The notes under the pieces: generated by a model
The model's input: the letters and a program-made list of their open reading frames with translations, nothing else
Databases searched by the model: none
Told to the model about the DNA's origin: nothing
Part shown: positions 62,495 through 64,000 of the stretch, piece by piece
Position numbering within the stretch: position 1 is the stretch's first letter
Layout: every line of letters starts with the position of its first letter
Translations under genes and position numbers: made by a program
Source: Xylanibacter rarus
GTDB taxonomy: Bacteria > Bacteroidota > Bacteroidia > Bacteroidales > Bacteroidaceae
NCBI RefSeq assembly: GCF_001275135.1
Contig: NZ_LFQU01000001.1
Coordinates: 62,001-126,000, forward strand
Length of the DNA: 64,000 bases
Reading direction: 5' to 3'

Positions 62495-62854
62495 TTATGT
62501 CCTCCTTCCTTTGGGTTTGCCGCCGCCCGTGCGCAGCGTGTGGTTGCGTTTCAGTTCCGTCAGTGTCGCTGCATCTTCTGCCACGGTGCAGTCTGCGAGC
62601 AGGCGGTCTATTTCCGACCGGCGGTAGCGGCATTTGCCGCGCAGCACGATATAGCCGATGCGCTGTTCGCTGCGCATACGTTGGAGGGTACGGGTACTCA
62701 CGTTCAGCAGGTGCGCCGCCTCGCGGGTGGTGAGCAGCATGTCGGAAGACTCTCCCTTCCTTTCACCGGAAACGGCACGCACATAGACCGCTATCTCGGC
62801 TATCTGTTCCGTCAGGGCGGTGAAGGCGGAACTTTCAATCGTTATCACTTTCAT
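62495..62854 (-). CDS. Helix-turn-helix excisionase-like protein (xis2c-like)
   Basis: About 119 residues from the ATG at 62854 (MKVITIESSAFTALTEQIAE). The HTH_17 block is LLTTREAAHLLNVSTRTLQR with the wing IGYIVLRGKCRYRRSEIDRL. By position it is the first gene of the excision operon, like xis2c, and should be the direct target of RteC activation. The 17-bp palindrome at 62923-62939 lies about 70 bases before its start. Confidence 0.75.
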   Translation of the reverse strand: MKVITIESSAFTALTEQIAEIAVYVRAVSGERKGESSDMLLTTREAAHLLNVSTRTLQRMRSEQRIGYIVLRGKCRYRRSEIDRLLADCTVAEDAATLTELKRNHTLRTGGGKPKGRRT

Positions 62855-62922
62855 ATTTTGTCCTTTCTTTTGTTTCTCTGCGGCAAAATTCGGCAATAAA
62901 CAAAAGGGGCTTTAACAACTCA

Positions 62923-62939
62923 TTACGTGACTCACGTAA
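62923..62939. promoter_or_regulatory. 17-bp palindrome upstream of the excision operon
   Basis: TTACGTGACTCACGTAA, perfect 7-bp arms. It is located about 35-55 bases upstream of a poor leftward -7-like sequence (GAATTTTG, 62885-62892), the position of an activator site; RteC is the natural candidate. Confidence 0.5.
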
Positions 62940-63028
62940 GATTTTCTTTGAAAGTGACTCCGTAACCCGGACAACCGGCGCAACAAGCTGCCGTATAGCG
63001 GAAAACGGCACGCATTCAAGGCGACTGC

Positions 63029-63036
63029 GTTACCTT
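63029..63036 (+). promoter_or_regulatory. Promoter -7 box for the rightward HTH gene
   Basis: TACCTTTG followed by CGGTAA, read rightward, about 30 bases before the ATG at 63065. The sequence TTACC-TTTGC-GGTAA is itself palindromic. Confidence 0.5.
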
Positions 63037-63064
63037 TGCGGTAAATCATTAAATGTTTTGGTAT

Positions 63065-63358
63065 ATGGAAATCGTATCTATCGAGAAAAAGACCTTCGAG
63101 ATGATGCTGGCGTCATTCAACGCCCTCTCGGAGAAAGTCGCCGCCCTCAGGCGCAAAAGCGACGGCGGGCGGCTGGAAAGGTGGCTCACGGGCGAGGAGG
63201 TCTGCGGGCAGTTGAGAATCAGCCCGCGCACGTTGCAGTCATTGCGTGACAGGCGGCTTATCGGCTACTCGCAGATAAACCGCAGGTTCTATTACAGGCC
63301 GGAGGAGGTCAGGCGGCTGATTCCGCTTATCGGCACGATCTATCCCGATGGAAAATGA
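63065..63358 (+). CDS. Small helix-turn-helix protein
   Basis: Ninety-seven residues from the ATG at 63065 (MEIVSIEKKTFEMMLASFNA). The HTH_17-type block LTGEEVCGQLRISPRTLQSL and wing LIGYSQINRRFYYRPEEVRR match the xis-like genes on the other side of the intergenic region. Divergent from the excision operon. Probable DNA-bending or directionality factor, or regulator of that operon. Confidence 0.7.
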   Translation: MEIVSIEKKTFEMMLASFNALSEKVAALRRKSDGGRLERWLTGEEVCGQLRISPRTLQSLRDRRLIGYSQINRRFYYRPEEVRRLIPLIGTIYPDGK

Positions 63359-63390
63359 CTCTGTTTTTATTAACCACTTAATCCGATGTT

Positions 63391-63696
63391 ATGATGAACG
63401 AGAACAACGAGGTTTTCACAATGGAGGACGAGCCGGTTGCCACCGCGATACAGAATATGCTCAAAGGCTCCAAATGGCTCTCCGCATTTTTGGAAAGTTA
63501 CCGTCCGCCACTGGACGGGGAACATTACCTGACGGACAAGGAGGTGGCGGAAATGCTCCGGGTAAGCCGCCGCACCTTGCAGGAGTATCGCAACAACAGG
63601 ATGCTGCCCTTTATCCTTCTGGCAGGTAAGGTGCTTTATCCCGAATCGGGACTGCGTGAACTGTTGGAGGCGAATTACCTCAAGCCGCAGGAATAA
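63391..63696 (+). CDS. Small helix-turn-helix protein
   Basis: A 101-residue protein, second of a rightward pair: YLTDKEVAEMLRVSRRTLQE then YRNNRMLPFILLAGKVLYPE is again an HTH_17 winged helix. It starts 32 bases after its neighbour and ends before a strong terminator. Similar pairs occur near the integrase end of Bacteroides conjugative elements. Confidence 0.7.
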   Translation: MMNENNEVFTMEDEPVATAIQNMLKGSKWLSAFLESYRPPLDGEHYLTDKEVAEMLRVSRRTLQEYRNNRMLPFILLAGKVLYPESGLRELLEANYLKPQE

Positions 63697-63710
63697 GGCG
63701 GTTGCATGAA

Positions 63711-63756
63711 AAAAAGGAAACGGACGGCACCCGATGGCGTTGTCCGTTTCCTTTTT
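63711..63756. terminator. Bidirectional intrinsic terminator
   Basis: Perfect 15-bp arms AAAAAGGAAACGGAC and GTCCGTTTCCTTTTT around a 16-base loop. It separates the HTH pair from the convergent gene at the right edge. Confidence 0.85.
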
Positions 63757-63774
63757 CGTTATCTGTATGCGTGT

Positions 63775-64000
63775 TCAGCAATATCCGGTTTTCCCGTTCT
63801 GTATGAACATCACGTATGCCTGCCTCTTTTCCTTTGAGAGTGCCTTTTCCACCAGCCACATGCGGAACACGTGTGTATAGTAGGTATTCAGCCGGAAGGC
63901 TACTGGAATGATGATTTCAAGCGAGTAAACATCCGCGTACAGGCCGTTTTCAAGCTGTATGTAGCGGCATACCTCGTAGTCGTTCAGCACGTCCGACTTG
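63775..64000 (-). CDS. C-terminal part of an unrecognised protein at the window edge
   Basis: Open from the right edge to a TGA at 63775: about 74 codons, KSDVLNDYEVCRYIQLENGL then PVAFRLNTYYTHVFRMWLVE. The start lies outside the window. No family recognised; by position it is a gene of the conjugative element's end, before the expected integrase. Confidence 0.5.
   Translation of the reverse strand, partial: KSDVLNDYEVCRYIQLENGLYADVYSLEIIIPVAFRLNTYYTHVFRMWLVEKALSKEKRQAYVMFIQNGKTGYC

Overview
The window looks like a gut Bacteroidales chromosome (Bacteroides, Parabacteroides or a close relative; species not determinable here). The basis is the UpxY-type capsule antiterminator, Bacteroidetes promoter boxes (TAnnTTTG, with TTTG about 19 bp upstream), fimbrillin-type lipoproteins and an almost complete CTnDOT/CTnERL-type conjugative transposon.

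Layout. 1-7.4 kb is the tail of a capsular polysaccharide locus: the end of a UpxY-like antiterminator, a Wzx-type flippase, two tandem pairs of an Fe-S/F420 hydrogenase-beta-like protein with a polysaccharide pyruvyl transferase, an acyltransferase remnant and a glycosyltransferase cut off after 110 residues. Three of these genes are broken. From about 7.4-7.5 kb to beyond the right edge lies the conjugative transposon. Its first part (7.5-12.4 kb) has a terminal non-coding stretch and a rightward operon of small genes including PcfK- and PcfJ-like proteins. The leftward transfer operon traA-traQ plus a lysozyme gene occupies 12.4-29.9 kb. The lysozyme gene is split by a 3.9-kb RIT element (three overlapping tyrosine recombinases, 17-bp terminal inverted repeats). 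A hairpin-rich presumed oriT (30.0-30.6 kb) precedes rightward mobA-mobB-mobC.

Next come an AlbA_2/Schlafen-like ATP-binding protein and the rteC / dihydrofolate-reductase-like / rteB / rteA regulatory block. Upstream of rteA, where CTnDOT has tetQ, this element instead carries a DUF2589 cassette and a fimbrial operon with its own AraC-type regulator. The right part (52-63 kb) has a large methylase-helicase (split by a frameshift), DUF1896, topoisomerase III (exc-like), a DUF4099/DUF3945 protein (orf3-like) and two pairs of small helix-turn-helix proteins resembling the xis2c/xis2d excision genes. The element's own integrase is not seen and is expected beyond 64 kb.

How it fits together: RteA (hybrid sensor kinase) and RteB (sigma-54-type activator) should switch on rteC. 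RteC should activate the xis2c-xis2d-orf3-exc operon, which drives excision and transfer. The rteC control region contains iterated palindromes and a sigma-54-like box. The dihydrofolate-reductase-like gene has a strongly structured leader ending in a terminator hairpin. The fimbrial operon has four direct repeats behind a near-perfect Bacteroides promoter. Four reading frames in the window are broken at or next to homopolymers, which could be real decay, phase variation or residual assembly error.
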